This document shows, piece after piece, positions 16,091 through 24,580 of a stretch of 64,000 bases of DNA. Each line of letters opens with the position of its first letter. Within the stretch, counting starts at the first letter, position 1. Both the position numbers and the translations under genes were made by a program. The stretch is from a bacterium UBP1_UBA4783 (GTDB lineage: Bacteria; Krumholzibacteriota; Krumholzibacteriia; Krumholzibacteriales; Krumholzibacteriaceae): assembly GCA_002403075.1 (NCBI GenBank), contig DHHB01000082.1, positions 42,662 through 106,661 on the forward strand, in the 5' to 3' direction. Under the pieces are notes generated by a model, which saw nothing but the letters and a program-made list of their open reading frames with translations, did no database searches and was not told the DNA's origin.

Positions 16091-17023
16091 CTACCAGCCG
16101 GGCAAGGCATCCTCGCCCTGAAGGAATTTCAGGGCGTCGATCGCGGCCCTGCATCCGCTGCCGGCCGCGGATATCGCCTGCCGGTAGCGCGGATCCGCCA
16201 CGTCGCCGGCCGCGAAAACGCCCGGCGCCGACGTGCTCGTTCCCTTCGTCACGATGTATCCGCGCCGGTCGAGCTCGAGCTTTCCCTTGAACAGGGAGGT
16301 CGCCGGATCGTGGCCGACCGCGACGAAGACGCCGTCGACGGGGAGTTCCTTCCGTTCGTTCGTCTTCACGTTCCGCAGAACGAGCGCCGTCACCTTGTTT
16401 TGAGCGGGATCGAGGATATCCTCGACGACGGAGTTCCATTCGTACGAGATCTTCGGATTGTCGAAGGCCCTCTTCTGCATCGCCTTCGAGGCGCGCAGCT
16501 CATCCCGGCGGTGAACGATGGTCACGGAGCCCGCGAACCTCGTGAGAAAGGTCGCCTCCTCGATTGCGGCGTCGCCGCCTCCGACGACGGCGATCCGTTT
16601 TCCCGTGAAGAAGAAGCCGTCGCAGGTGGCGCACGCCGACACGCCCTTGCCCCGGAGCTTCGTCTCGGATTCGAGCCCGAGCCAGCGGTAGGCGGAGCCC
16701 GTCGCGACGATGAGGGCGCGCGTTTCGACCGTCTTCGAGCCCATCGTGATTTTGAGCGGGCTGCTCTCGATGTCGATCGCCGTGACCTCGCGGGTCTCGA
16801 ACTCCGCGCCGAACCGCTCGGCCTGCGCGCGGATCCGTTCCATGAGCTCCGGTCCCTGAATCCCCTCGGGGAATCCGGGGAAATTGTCGACGGTCGACGT
16901 GATGGTGAGCTGTCCGCCCGGCTCCGTCCCGGTGACGACGAGCGTCGAGAGCTCGGAGCGGCGGCAGTAGATCGCCGCGGTCAAACCCGCCGGGCCGGAT
17001 CCGATGATCGTTACGTCGTACAT
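16091..17023 (-). CDS. trxB: Thioredoxin reductase
   Basis: The 310-residue flavoprotein has the FAD-binding GSGPAGLTAAIY, the NADPH-binding GGGDAAIEEA, the redox-active disulfide Cys131-Ala-Thr-Cys134 and the C-terminal FAD motif GVFAAGDVADP. It transfers electrons from NADPH to thioredoxin in the cytoplasm. The ATG at 17023 sits behind a near-perfect AGGAGG Shine-Dalgarno; the longer frame upstream is not supported. It heads the trxB-fabL unit and has its own promoter at 17057-17085. Confidence 0.96.
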   Translation of the reverse strand: MYDVTIIGSGPAGLTAAIYCRRSELSTLVVTGTEPGGQLTITSTVDNFPGFPEGIQGPELMERIRAQAERFGAEFETREVTAIDIESSPLKITMGSKTVETRALIVATGSAYRWLGLESETKLRGKGVSACATCDGFFFTGKRIAVVGGGDAAIEEATFLTRFAGSVTIVHRRDELRASKAMQKRAFDNPKISYEWNSVVEDILDPAQNKVTALVLRNVKTNERKELPVDGVFVAVGHDPATSLFKGKLELDRRGYIVTKGTSTSAPGVFAAGDVADPRYRQAISAAGSGCRAAIDALKFLQGEDALPGW

Positions 17024-17056
17024 GAGCCTTCCTCCTGTAAACGGGGCAGGGGTATC

Positions 17057-17085
17057 AGTATAGGGCCGCCGCGGACCCTCGACAA
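17057..17085 (-). promoter_or_regulatory. Promoter of the trxB-fabL unit
   Basis: On the minus strand TTGTCG (17085-17080) and TATACT (17062-17057) are separated by 17 nt, with transcription expected to begin about 27 nt before the ATG. Confidence 0.65.
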
Positions 17086-17181
17086 GGGAAAACGCCGGCG
17101 CCGGGCGCCCGCAGGTGCGGGTTGACCGTTCGCGGCCCTCGCAGCCGCCGACCGCCGCGCGGCCGCGGCCGGCCCGAAGTA

Positions 17182-17211
17182 TTGCCGCGGCGCTCCCGTA
17201 CGTGGTATCGT
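17182..17211 (+). promoter_or_regulatory. Putative promoter of the TGS GTPase gene
   Basis: TTGCCG (17182-17187), an 18-nt spacer and TATCGT (17206-17211) lie 24 nt before the ATG at 17235. The match is moderate. Confidence 0.45.
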
Positions 17212-17234
17212 TTCTCCCGCAGGGGAGGCTTTCC

Positions 17235-18215
17235 ATGCCCGCGAATCTGCCGCCGCAATACTTCAAGGCCGAGGAGGAGTACAAGAGCGCGAAAACCCTT
17301 CCCGAGAAGATCGCGGCGCTCGAGGCCATGATGGCCGTCATGCCTCACCACAAGGGCACGGACAAGCTCCGCGCCCAGCACACGCGGCATCTCTCGCAGC
17401 TTCGCGAGCAGCTCGAATCGGGAGGGAAGGGGAAGCGGCCGTCGATCTATCACATCGAGAAGCAGGGCGCCGCGCAGACGATCCTCGTCGGACCGCCGAA
17501 CGCCGGCAAATCGTCGATCCTCGCCTCGCTCACCCATGCCGCGCCCCACATCGCCGATTACCCGTACACCACCGCGCAACCCGAGATCGGCATGATGCCG
17601 TACCGCGACATACAGATTCAGATAATCGATCTTCCGCCGACGGAGGGGGACGTGCGGAAGCTCCCGTTCTACAACCTCCTGCGCACCGCCGACGCCCTCG
17701 TATTCGTCGTCGACGCCTCGGGCGAGCCGGACGCCGAGGTCCTTCTCCTCGTCGAGGAGCTCGCCGACGGAAAGGTTTTCACGCCTCTTTTCGGGAGCGG
17801 GGACCTGCCGGTCGGCGGCGTGCGCGCGCGGGCGCTCGTCGCGCTCAACAAGGCCGACTCGGCGGACGCGCCGGCCGCCGCCGGCAAGGTGCGCGAGGCC
17901 GTAACGGACCGGATCCGCGTCGTAGCCGTCTCCGCCCGCGACGGGACGGGGATCGAGGCTCTCAAGGACGAGATCTACGGCGTCGTCGAGATCGTGAGGG
18001 TCTACACGAAGGTGCCCGGAAAGAAGGCCGATCTCGGAACGCCGTTCGTTCTCGCGCGCGGCAGCACGGTGATGGATCTCGCGCGGGAGATCCACCGCGA
18101 TTTCGCCGAGGGGTTCCGGTTCGCGCGCATCTGGGGGTCGGGACGCTTCGACGGGCAGAGCGTGGAGCGCGATCACGTGCTCGAGGACGGGGACATCATC
18201 GAGCTTCACCTCTGA
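17235..18215 (+). CDS. DRG/OBG-type GTPase with C-terminal TGS domain
   Basis: The 326-residue product has a short helical N-terminal region (residues 1-75), a G domain with GPPNAGKSS (G1), a DLPP G3 motif, NKAD (G4) and a C-terminal TGS domain (about 255-326, ending GDIIELHL). This arrangement is that of the archaeal/eukaryotic DRG-like branch of OBG GTPases, which act in translation-linked processes; the exact bacterial role is unknown. ATG 17235 is backed by AGGGGAGG; the longer open frame upstream is not. Its stop overlaps the stop of nfo on the other strand by 10 nt. Confidence 0.85.
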   Translation: MPANLPPQYFKAEEEYKSAKTLPEKIAALEAMMAVMPHHKGTDKLRAQHTRHLSQLREQLESGGKGKRPSIYHIEKQGAAQTILVGPPNAGKSSILASLTHAAPHIADYPYTTAQPEIGMMPYRDIQIQIIDLPPTEGDVRKLPFYNLLRTADALVFVVDASGEPDAEVLLLVEELADGKVFTPLFGSGDLPVGGVRARALVALNKADSADAPAAAGKVREAVTDRIRVVAVSARDGTGIEALKDEIYGVVEIVRVYTKVPGKKADLGTPFVLARGSTVMDLAREIHRDFAEGFRFARIWGSGRFDGQSVERDHVLEDGDIIELHL

Positions 18216-19057
18216 CGGCGCATCGCGCGCAGCAGGGCGAGGTTCCGGCGGTCGTTGCGGCCGCGCTCGTCCTTCGGCGTCTCGAGGATCATGGGACGGT
18301 CGAGGAACCGGCCGTCGTTCACGAGGAGCGAAAACGCCCGCTCTCCGATCCTTCCCCGGCCGATGTGGGCATGCCGGTCCGCGCCGCTCCCGAGCTCCCT
18401 CGCGGAATCGTTCAGATGAAAAACCTCGATCCGTTCGAGGCCGATCGCGCGGTCGAAGAGCGCGAACGTTCGATCATAGGCGCGCCTCGTGCGCAGGTCG
18501 TAGCCGGCCGCGAAGACGTGGCAGGTGTCGAAGCACACGCCGAGCCGATCGCCGCGGCGGCAGAGATCGAGAAGCCGGGCGAGCTCCTCGAAGCTTCCTC
18601 CGAGGGTGTCTCCCTGCCCGGCCGTCGTTTCGAGCAGGAGCCGCGTTCCCGCGTCCTTCGCGCCGGCGAGCGCCGCGTCGATCGCGCGAGCCGCGCGCCG
18701 AAGCGTGCGTGTACCGTCGTCGCCGCGGCCGCTTCCCGGGTGGAGAACGAGTCGGCCGACGCCGAGCGCGCCGGCTCGCCGGAGCTCGTCGCCGAGCCCC
18801 GCGATCGAGCGCTCGAGAAGCCGCGGATCGGGAGAGGCGATATTGAGGAGATAGCTCGCGTGCCCCACGACGAATCCCGGGGCGAAGAGGGAGGAGAGGG
18901 CGCGGAAACGCTCGATCTCGCCGGCGGCGAACGGACGCGCACGCCACTGGCTCGGGCTTTTCACGAAGATCTGCACGGCGTTGCACCCGAGCGCCCGGCC
19001 GCGCTCGAGAGCGAGGTGCGCGCCTCCCGCGATCGACATGTGGGCGCCGAGATTCAC
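18206..19057 (-). CDS. nfo: Deoxyribonuclease IV (AP endonuclease)
   Basis: The 283-residue TIM-barrel protein has the EndoIV zinc-ligand motifs in order: GAHMSIAGG, HPGSGRGDDG, LLLETTAGQG, GVCFDTCHVFAAGYD, HLNDSARELGSGADRHAHIG and MILETPKDE. It cuts the phosphodiester 5' of abasic sites. Start is GTG 19057, at the point where family similarity begins. Together with nth 6 kb away this gives base excision repair in the window, though the two are not in one operon. Confidence 0.95.
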   Translation of the reverse strand: MNLGAHMSIAGGAHLALERGRALGCNAVQIFVKSPSQWRARPFAAGEIERFRALSSLFAPGFVVGHASYLLNIASPDPRLLERSIAGLGDELRRAGALGVGRLVLHPGSGRGDDGTRTLRRAARAIDAALAGAKDAGTRLLLETTAGQGDTLGGSFEELARLLDLCRRGDRLGVCFDTCHVFAAGYDLRTRRAYDRTFALFDRAIGLERIEVFHLNDSARELGSGADRHAHIGRGRIGERAFSLLVNDGRFLDRPMILETPKDERGRNDRRNLALLRAMRRQR

Positions 19058-19127
19058 GTGCGTTCCGCCTTCGAAAGCCTCGAGGGCCGGGTGTGGGATG
19101 GGCGGGCGGGCTTATCCTTCTGAGCGC

Positions 19128-19157
19128 TTGCATTCGCTCCCCGGCGGGTAGTACTAT
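19128..19157 (+). promoter_or_regulatory. Putative promoter of the DUF2007-methylase pair
   Basis: TTGCAT (19128-19133), an 18-nt spacer and TACTAT (19152-19157) lie 29 nt before the chosen start. The -35 match is weak. Confidence 0.4.
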
Positions 19158-19186
19158 CACATCGAACGATGGGAGGCCACGGAGAA

Positions 19187-19426
19187 ATGAACGGCAGCGC
19201 GAACGACGAGTTCGTCGAGCTCGAGAAGGTTCAGGGGGATTTCGAGGCGCAGGTTCTGAGAAGCCTCCTCGAATCCGAGGGGATCGACGTGATCGTGAAG
19301 GCCGGCCTCGTCCATACGGTTCATCCGCTGACCGTCGACGGCCTCGGCGAGGTTCGCGTGTGCGTGCGCGACGGGGACGTCCCCCGCGCGCGGGAGATTC
19401 TCGACGCGTTTCGGGAGCGCCGGTAG
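19187..19426 (+). CDS. DUF2007-like small protein
   Basis: The 79-residue protein resembles DUF2007 'putative signal transducing' proteins, which have a ferredoxin-like beta-alpha-beta fold: FVELEKVQGDFEAQVLRSLL, then EGIDVIVK and RVCVRDGDVPRAREIL. An in-frame ATG at 19169 would add six residues but lacks a Shine-Dalgarno; GGAGG at 19172-19176 serves the ATG at 19187. The DNA methylase gene begins 2 nt after its stop, so the pair is translationally linked. No function is established for the family. Confidence 0.65.
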   Translation: MNGSANDEFVELEKVQGDFEAQVLRSLLESEGIDVIVKAGLVHTVHPLTVDGLGEVRVCVRDGDVPRAREILDAFRERR

Positions 19427-19428
19427 CG

Positions 19429-20556
19429 ATGGCGCGGGATGCCCTCCCGGCGTCGAGCGGCGAGGATCCCGAGTTCCTGTCACGCCAGCTCATCACGTAT
19501 ATCGGCAACAAGCGAGCCCTGCTGGGTCAGATCGCCGCGGCGTCCGAGCGCGTCAAGCGCCGACTCGGGAAGAGCAAGCTGCGCGTATTCGACGCGTTCA
19601 GCGGCTCCGGGATCGTCTCGCGGTTCTTCAAAGCGTACTCATCGTATATCGCGAGCAACGACATAGAGGATTACGCCGCGACGGTCTCCCGTTGCTTTCT
19701 CCGCAACAGGAGCGCGGTCGACATGCCGGCGCTGCGCCGGCTCGTTGACGATCTGAACGAGCGGGTTTCGACGGTCCCCTTTCAGCCGGGATTCATCGAG
19801 GAGCTCTACGCCCCGCGCGACGACGACGCGATCACGAAGGACGACAGGGTCTTCTACACCCGCGCGAACGCGCGGCGTCTCGACAACTACCGTCGGCTCA
19901 TCGAATCCGCACCGGACGGCGAGAGGGACCTGCTCCTCGGCCCGCTCCTTAGCGAGGCGTCGGTACACGCCAACACGGCGGGCGTATTCAAGGGCTTTTA
20001 CAAGAACAGACATACGGGGATCGGCCGGTTCGGCGGAAGCGGCGCCGACGCGCTCGGCCGCATAACGGGCGAGATACGGCTCGAGCCGCCCGTTCTCAGC
20101 AGGTTCGAGTGCGATCACGAGGTGTTCCAAACCGACGCGGCGGCCGCCGCGCGAGGACTCCAAGATCTCGACCTCGCGTACCTCGATCCGCCGTACAACC
20201 AACATCCGTACGGGTCCAACTATTTCATGCTCAATCTGCTCGTGTGGTACGAGCGTCCGGAGCGCGTGAGCCGCGTTTCCGGAATTCCCGCGCACTGGCG
20301 GCGCTCCGGATACAACGTCCGGGCGAGGTCGCTCCCGCTTCTGCGGGAGCTCGTCGCCGCGATCGACGCTCCGTTTCTTCTCGTCTCGTTCAACGACGAG
20401 GGGTTCATCGCCCCGTCCGCGATGCGCTCGATGCTGGAGGAGGCGGGGAGGGTGGAGACCTTCGAGACGAGGTACAACGCCTTTCGCGGGAGCAGGAGCT
20501 TCGCGAACCGGCCGCTCCACGTGACCGAACGGCTGTTCCTCGTCGAGCGGAGATAG
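19429..20556 (+). CDS. D12-class DNA adenine methyltransferase, apparently without a restriction partner
   Basis: The 375-residue protein starts with the D12-class block LITYIGNKRALL, has the SAM-binding FSGSG motif (AFSGSGIVSRFFK) and the catalytic motif IV DPPYNQ in YLDPPYNQHPYGSNYFML. It should methylate adenine N6 in a short DNA target; the target cannot be read from sequence. Similarity is closest to the type IIS-associated D12 enzymes with the DPPYNQ signature. No endonuclease gene is adjacent: upstream is a DUF2007 protein and downstream a tRNA. It may be a solitary regulatory methylase or a remnant of a restriction system. ATG 19429 was chosen from its GGGAG and the 2-nt spacing. Confidence 0.85.
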   Translation: MARDALPASSGEDPEFLSRQLITYIGNKRALLGQIAAASERVKRRLGKSKLRVFDAFSGSGIVSRFFKAYSSYIASNDIEDYAATVSRCFLRNRSAVDMPALRRLVDDLNERVSTVPFQPGFIEELYAPRDDDAITKDDRVFYTRANARRLDNYRRLIESAPDGERDLLLGPLLSEASVHANTAGVFKGFYKNRHTGIGRFGGSGADALGRITGEIRLEPPVLSRFECDHEVFQTDAAAAARGLQDLDLAYLDPPYNQHPYGSNYFMLNLLVWYERPERVSRVSGIPAHWRRSGYNVRARSLPLLRELVAAIDAPFLLVSFNDEGFIAPSAMRSMLEEAGRVETFETRYNAFRGSRSFANRPLHVTERLFLVERR

Positions 20557-20650
20557 CGGTCGTTCGGCCGGCAGGCGAAGCGGCGCCGAGCCTCGCGGCG
20601 GGCGCGAGAAACGAGGGGCGGCGCGCCCCCGCGCGGACGTTCTTCGGGCC

Positions 20651-20679
20651 TTGCCAATTCGCGGGGACTTCGCTATTAT
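20651..20679 (+). promoter_or_regulatory. Promoter of tRNA-Val
   Basis: TTGCCA (20651-20656), a 17-nt spacer and TATTAT (20674-20679) place transcription start a few bases before the tRNA 5' end. Each box has five of six consensus bases. Confidence 0.75.
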
Positions 20680-20690
20680 CCCCCCTGCGT

Positions 20691-20765
20691 GGGGGCTTAA
20701 CTCAGCGGTAGAGTGCTATCCTCACACGATAGAAGTCGCAGGTTCAAATCCTGCAGTCCCCACCA
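20691..20765 (+). tRNA. tRNA-Val (anticodon CAC)
   Basis: A full cloverleaf folds: acceptor stem GGGGGCT with AGTCCCC (one G-T pair), D stem ACTC/GAGT, anticodon stem CTATC/GATAG with loop CTCACAC (anticodon CAC, reading GTG valine codons), a 5-nt variable loop, and T stem GCAGG/CCTGC with loop TTCAAAT. The discriminator A and an encoded CCA (20763-20765) follow. Confidence 0.95.
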
Positions 20766-20882
20766 TGAGTTTTCCGCGCGGCGCTTTGTGCCGGCGGACG
20801 TCTCCGCCGTCCCACCCGGCGGCTCCCGAACAGGCCCGTTATGCGACATCGTACCCCCCCACCCGGTGCGAAGGAGTGTGCC

Positions 20883-23800
20883 ATGATGCACGGCTCGATG
20901 TTCGCCCGTCGCCGCCGCGGCGCCGCCGCGGCCGCACTCGCGGCGCTCGCGGTTCTGTGTGCTCTCGTCCCGGCGTCCGGCGCCCGCGCGGCGGACGCGC
21001 GCCCCCTCATGCGTTTTCCCGACATCTCCGGCAACATGATCGCGTTCGTGTACGGGGAGGATATATGGTCGGTGAGCGCGGACGGCGGCGTGGCGACGCG
21101 GCTCACGATCCACGACGGGCAGGAGCGCTACCCGCGGTGGAGCCCGGACGGCTCGATGATCGCCTTCACCGGCGAGTACGACGGGAACGCCGACGTGTAC
21201 GTGATGAACGCGCGCGGCGGCGCCATCACGAGGCTCACGTACCATCCGGACAACGACCGGGTCGTCGGATGGCATCCGACGAAGAACAAGATCATGTTCA
21301 TCTCGGGCCGGAAACACTTCAGATTCACGAAGCTCTATCTCGTCTCTCCGGACGGCACGGGGCTCGAGGAGACGATCCTGCACAACGTCGCCCACGCGAG
21401 CTTCTCTCCCGACGGATCGAAGATCGCCTACAACGAGGACGAGCGCGAGTTCCGCACGTGGAAGCGCTACCGGGGCGGCCTCGCTCAGGAGGTCCTCCTG
21501 TACGATTTCTCGACGGACGAAAAGCGCAACCTCACGAACTTCGACGGCACCGACCGCTTGCCGATGTGGATCGGAGACGCCGTCTATTTTTCCTCCGACC
21601 GCGACGGCGTTCTCAACATCTATTCGGTCGACCCGCGGTCGGGCGCGATCGAGCAGCTCACGCGCCATACCGAGTACGACGTCCGCCGCCCGAGCGAAGG
21701 GGACGGACGCATCGTCTACGAGCTCGGCGGAACGCTGTGGGTGCTCGACGTCGCGACGAAACGGACGCGGCAGGTGCCCGTCGAGATCGGGGCGGACGCC
21801 CCGGAGATTCGGCCGACGCTCGTCGACGTCGCCGGGTTCATACAGGACGTCGACATATCGCCGAGCGGCAAGCGCGCCGTCGTGGTCGCGCGGGGAGAGG
21901 TCTTCACCGTTCCGAAGGAGCACGGTCCCATACGCAACCTGACGCGCGACAGCGGCTCCCGGGACAAGGACGCCGTCTGGTCGCCGGACGGAACATCGAT
22001 CGCCTATCTTTCGGACCGCAGCGGCGAGTACGAGATATACGTCGCCGACGCCGGGGGCGCGGGCACGCCGATGCGGCTCACGACGAGCAGGGACGGGTAC
22101 CGCCATACGCTCCGCTGGTCGCCCGACGGCTCGAAGATCGCCTTCACCGACCAGACGCTCACCCTGTATTTCGTGGACGTCGCGACGAAGAAGATCACGA
22201 AGGTCGACAAGGCCGAGTACGAGCACATGGACGTCTCCCTCGACGCCAAGGACATCTACGATTTCGCCTGGTCCCCCGACGGCAGGCATCTCGCGTACTC
22301 GAAGATGAGCGCGGACCTCGTCTCGCAGGTCTACGTCTATTCCCTCGGCACGAAGGAGCCGCGCTGCGTCTCGAACGGTCTCTTCAACGATTTTCATCCC
22401 GCGTTCTCGCGCGACGGGAAACGCCTCTTCTTCGTTTCGAACAGGCGCTTCGATCCCGTCTTCTGCGATTTCGAGTGGGAGATGGTCTACAAGAAATCCT
22501 CGGGGATCTACTGTCTGGCCCTTCAAGCCGACGCCGGGCCTCTCTTCCCGCCGCGGAGCGACGAGGAAACCGCCGGGAAGCCGGCCGCCCAAGAGGAGGG
22601 AAAGGCGAAGTCGAAAGCGCGCGCCGATAAGGACGACGGCCTCGTCCGCATCGACTTCGACGGCATCGCCGAGCGCATCGAACGCCTCCCGCTCCCCCCG
22701 GGCAACTACCGCTTCCTCGCCGCCGGCGAGAAGGCGCTCTTTTATCTCAACCGCGCCGACGGCGATTTCAACCGCTTCGAGTTCCGCCTTCCGGGATCGA
22801 TGAGCCTCTACGCGTTCGACTTCGAGGAGCGCGAGGAGAAAAAGGTCATCGACGAGATCAACTCGTACGCCCTCTCGGCCGACGGATCGAGCATCGCGTA
22901 CCGGCAGGGACCGGTCGTCGGCATCGTCTCCTCCGACGCGCGCGAGACGCCGGGCAGCCCGCTCGATCTCGGCGACCTCTCGATGTGGCTCGACCCGCGC
23001 GCCGAGTGGACGCAGATCTTCAACGAGGCCTGGCGCATGGAGCGAGATTTCTACTACGAGCCCGGAATGCACGGCCTCGACTGGAACGCGATGAGGGAGA
23101 AGTACGGACGCCTCATGCCGTACGCTTCCTGCCGCCAGGACGTCGAGTTTCTCGTCGGCGAGCTCATCGGCGAGCTCAACACGTCGCACACGTACGTCTA
23201 CGGAGGAGACCGACGCCGCGCGGCGGAGCCGGTCGGGGTCGGCATGCTCGGCGCCGATTACGAGGTCGACGCGGCCTCGAACCGGTACCGCGTCGCGAGG
23301 ATACTGCGCGTTTCCGACTGGACGCGCGAGGTCCTGCCGCCGCTCGTGCGTCCGGGGCTCCGGGTCGCGGAAGGGAACTATGTCCTTCGCGTGAACGGAC
23401 GGGAGATCACGGCGGACAAAGAAATCTACGCGTGCTTTCAGGGTCTCGCGGGGAAACAGACGTCGCTTCTCGTGAACGACAAGCCGTCCGAGACGGGGGC
23501 GTGGGAGATCGTCGTCGAGCCGCTCGGGAGCGAGAACACCCTGCGTTACCTCGATTGGTGCGAGAGCAACAGGGCGATCGTGGAGAAGGAGTCGAACGGA
23601 ACGATCGGCTACATCCACCTGCCCGACACCTACACGGGCTCGGCGCGCGAGTTTCCGAAGTACTTCCTGAGCCAAACGCGCAAGCGGGGGATCGTCGTCG
23701 ACGGACGCTTCAACGGCGGAGGCCTCGATCCGTCGATCTTCCTCCAGCGTCTCACGCGGCCGATCACGGGATATTGGACCCGCCGCCATTCGCACGACCA

Positions 23801-24206
23801 GACGAGTCCGTTCTTCGCCGTCACGGCGCACCTCGCCTGCCTCACGAACCGGCAGGCAGGCTCCGGCGGCGACGAGCTGCCGTTCGAGTTCCAGCTTCTC
23901 GGGCTCGGTCCCGTCATCGGAACGCGCTCGTGGGGCGGTCTCGTCGGCGTATCGATGTTCATCGATCTCGTCGACGGCGGCGGGCTCACCGCGCCCGATT
24001 ACCGGATCTACGATCCGAACGGAAAATGGGTCGTAGAGAACACGGGCGTCACGCCGGACGTCGAGGTCGAGCTTCATCCGGCCGAGATGGCCCGCGGCTA
24101 CGACGCCCAGCTCATGAAGGGGATAGAGGTCCTCGCGAAAAAGATCGCGGAGGGGCCTCGGCCGTGGCCGAAACACGAAGCTATCCCCCGCGACAATATG
24201 AAGTAG
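20883..24206 (+). CDS. Tricorn-like protease (S41 family), secreted
   Basis: The 1107-residue product follows the Tricorn layout: signal peptide (basic start, Ala-rich core, cleavage after ARA near residue 39), a six-bladed and a seven-bladed WD40/PD40 propeller (repeats of the form SPDGSxIAF), a C1 helical domain, a PDZ domain (about 790-880), and the S41 catalytic domain. Catalytic residues seen are His769 in TSHTYVYGG and Ser994 in QAGSGGDEL. Tricorn trims peptides to short products; in bacteria these proteins are usually exported. ATG 20883 has AAGGAG six nt upstream, so the ATG at 20841 was not used. A strong terminator follows the gene. Confidence 0.92.
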   Translation: MMHGSMFARRRRGAAAAALAALAVLCALVPASGARAADARPLMRFPDISGNMIAFVYGEDIWSVSADGGVATRLTIHDGQERYPRWSPDGSMIAFTGEYDGNADVYVMNARGGAITRLTYHPDNDRVVGWHPTKNKIMFISGRKHFRFTKLYLVSPDGTGLEETILHNVAHASFSPDGSKIAYNEDEREFRTWKRYRGGLAQEVLLYDFSTDEKRNLTNFDGTDRLPMWIGDAVYFSSDRDGVLNIYSVDPRSGAIEQLTRHTEYDVRRPSEGDGRIVYELGGTLWVLDVATKRTRQVPVEIGADAPEIRPTLVDVAGFIQDVDISPSGKRAVVVARGEVFTVPKEHGPIRNLTRDSGSRDKDAVWSPDGTSIAYLSDRSGEYEIYVADAGGAGTPMRLTTSRDGYRHTLRWSPDGSKIAFTDQTLTLYFVDVATKKITKVDKAEYEHMDVSLDAKDIYDFAWSPDGRHLAYSKMSADLVSQVYVYSLGTKEPRCVSNGLFNDFHPAFSRDGKRLFFVSNRRFDPVFCDFEWEMVYKKSSGIYCLALQADAGPLFPPRSDEETAGKPAAQEEGKAKSKARADKDDGLVRIDFDGIAERIERLPLPPGNYRFLAAGEKALFYLNRADGDFNRFEFRLPGSMSLYAFDFEEREEKKVIDEINSYALSADGSSIAYRQGPVVGIVSSDARETPGSPLDLGDLSMWLDPRAEWTQIFNEAWRMERDFYYEPGMHGLDWNAMREKYGRLMPYASCRQDVEFLVGELIGELNTSHTYVYGGDRRRAAEPVGVGMLGADYEVDAASNRYRVARILRVSDWTREVLPPLVRPGLRVAEGNYVLRVNGREITADKEIYACFQGLAGKQTSLLVNDKPSETGAWEIVVEPLGSENTLRYLDWCESNRAIVEKESNGTIGYIHLPDTYTGSAREFPKYFLSQTRKRGIVVDGRFNGGGLDPSIFLQRLTRPITGYWTRRHSHDQTSPFFAVTAHLACLTNRQAGSGGDELPFEFQLLGLGPVIGTRSWGGLVGVSMFIDLVDGGGLTAPDYRIYDPNGKWVVENTGVTPDVEVELHPAEMARGYDAQLMKGIEVLAKKIAEGPRPWPKHEAIPRDNMK

Positions 24207-24260
24207 AGTCTCCGCGTGCCGGGACGAGGAGCCCCGGGGCTCCCATGCTTCGATCGCGAG

Positions 24261-24298
24261 GCCGGGCGGGATATCGGAAATCCCGTCCGGCTTTTTTT
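24261..24298 (+). terminator. Intrinsic terminator after the Tricorn-like gene
   Basis: A 12-bp stem (24261-24272 with 24280-24291, one G-T pair, 7-nt loop) runs directly into seven T residues (24292-24298). Confidence 0.93.
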
Positions 24299-24359
24299 GG
24301 GGGGCGCCCGCGAGGACAGGATTCGGGGATGCTTCTGCGTGCGCTCGCCGTTTCGAGCG

Positions 24360-24400
24360 TGTAAACATTTGTTTACAATTGTTCCGCCTTGCGGTATAAT
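24360..24400 (+). promoter_or_regulatory. Promoter with overlapping perfect palindromic operator
   Basis: TTTACA (24372-24377), a 17-nt spacer and a perfect TATAAT (24395-24400) form a strong promoter. The -35 box is the right half of an 18-bp perfect palindrome TGTAAACA-TT-TGTTTACA (24360-24377). A dimeric regulator bound here would cover the -35 region. The promoter serves the two-gene unit starting at 24581. The 180-nt leader (24401-24580) contains short GC hairpins but no riboswitch that was recognised. Confidence 0.8.
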
Positions 24401-24580
24401 CGATCGGTAATCCAAGCAATATTCCTAGGGGTTTGACAAGTTCCGCCGTCTCTGTGGCTTTGCCGTCCAGCGCGCAAGCGGAGGCGATCCCGGGTGCCAT
24501 TGTTTCGTATCGCATTGAGAAATATGCGTTTTCCCATCGAAATTCCTTCCGATGATCCGCTCAAGCAGGGGGTGGCTGTT

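Noticed and set aside
19429..20556. Restriction-modification locus
   Set aside because: No endonuclease or specificity gene lies on either side; neighbours are a DUF2007 gene and a tRNA.
24440..24470. A second promoter beginning with TTGACA at about 24434 in the same leader
   Set aside because: No acceptable -10 box follows at 16-18 nt.
20697..24515. Very long minus-strand open frame (1272 codons) opposite the Tricorn-like gene
   Set aside because: It is an antisense frame made open by high G+C at the third codon position. Its translation is Arg/Asp/Val-rich without family motifs, while the plus strand encodes a full Tricorn protein.
24401..24580. Cyclic-di-GMP (GEMM) riboswitch in the leader of the secreted unit
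   Set aside because: The leader has short hairpins but lacks the conserved GEMM core sequence.
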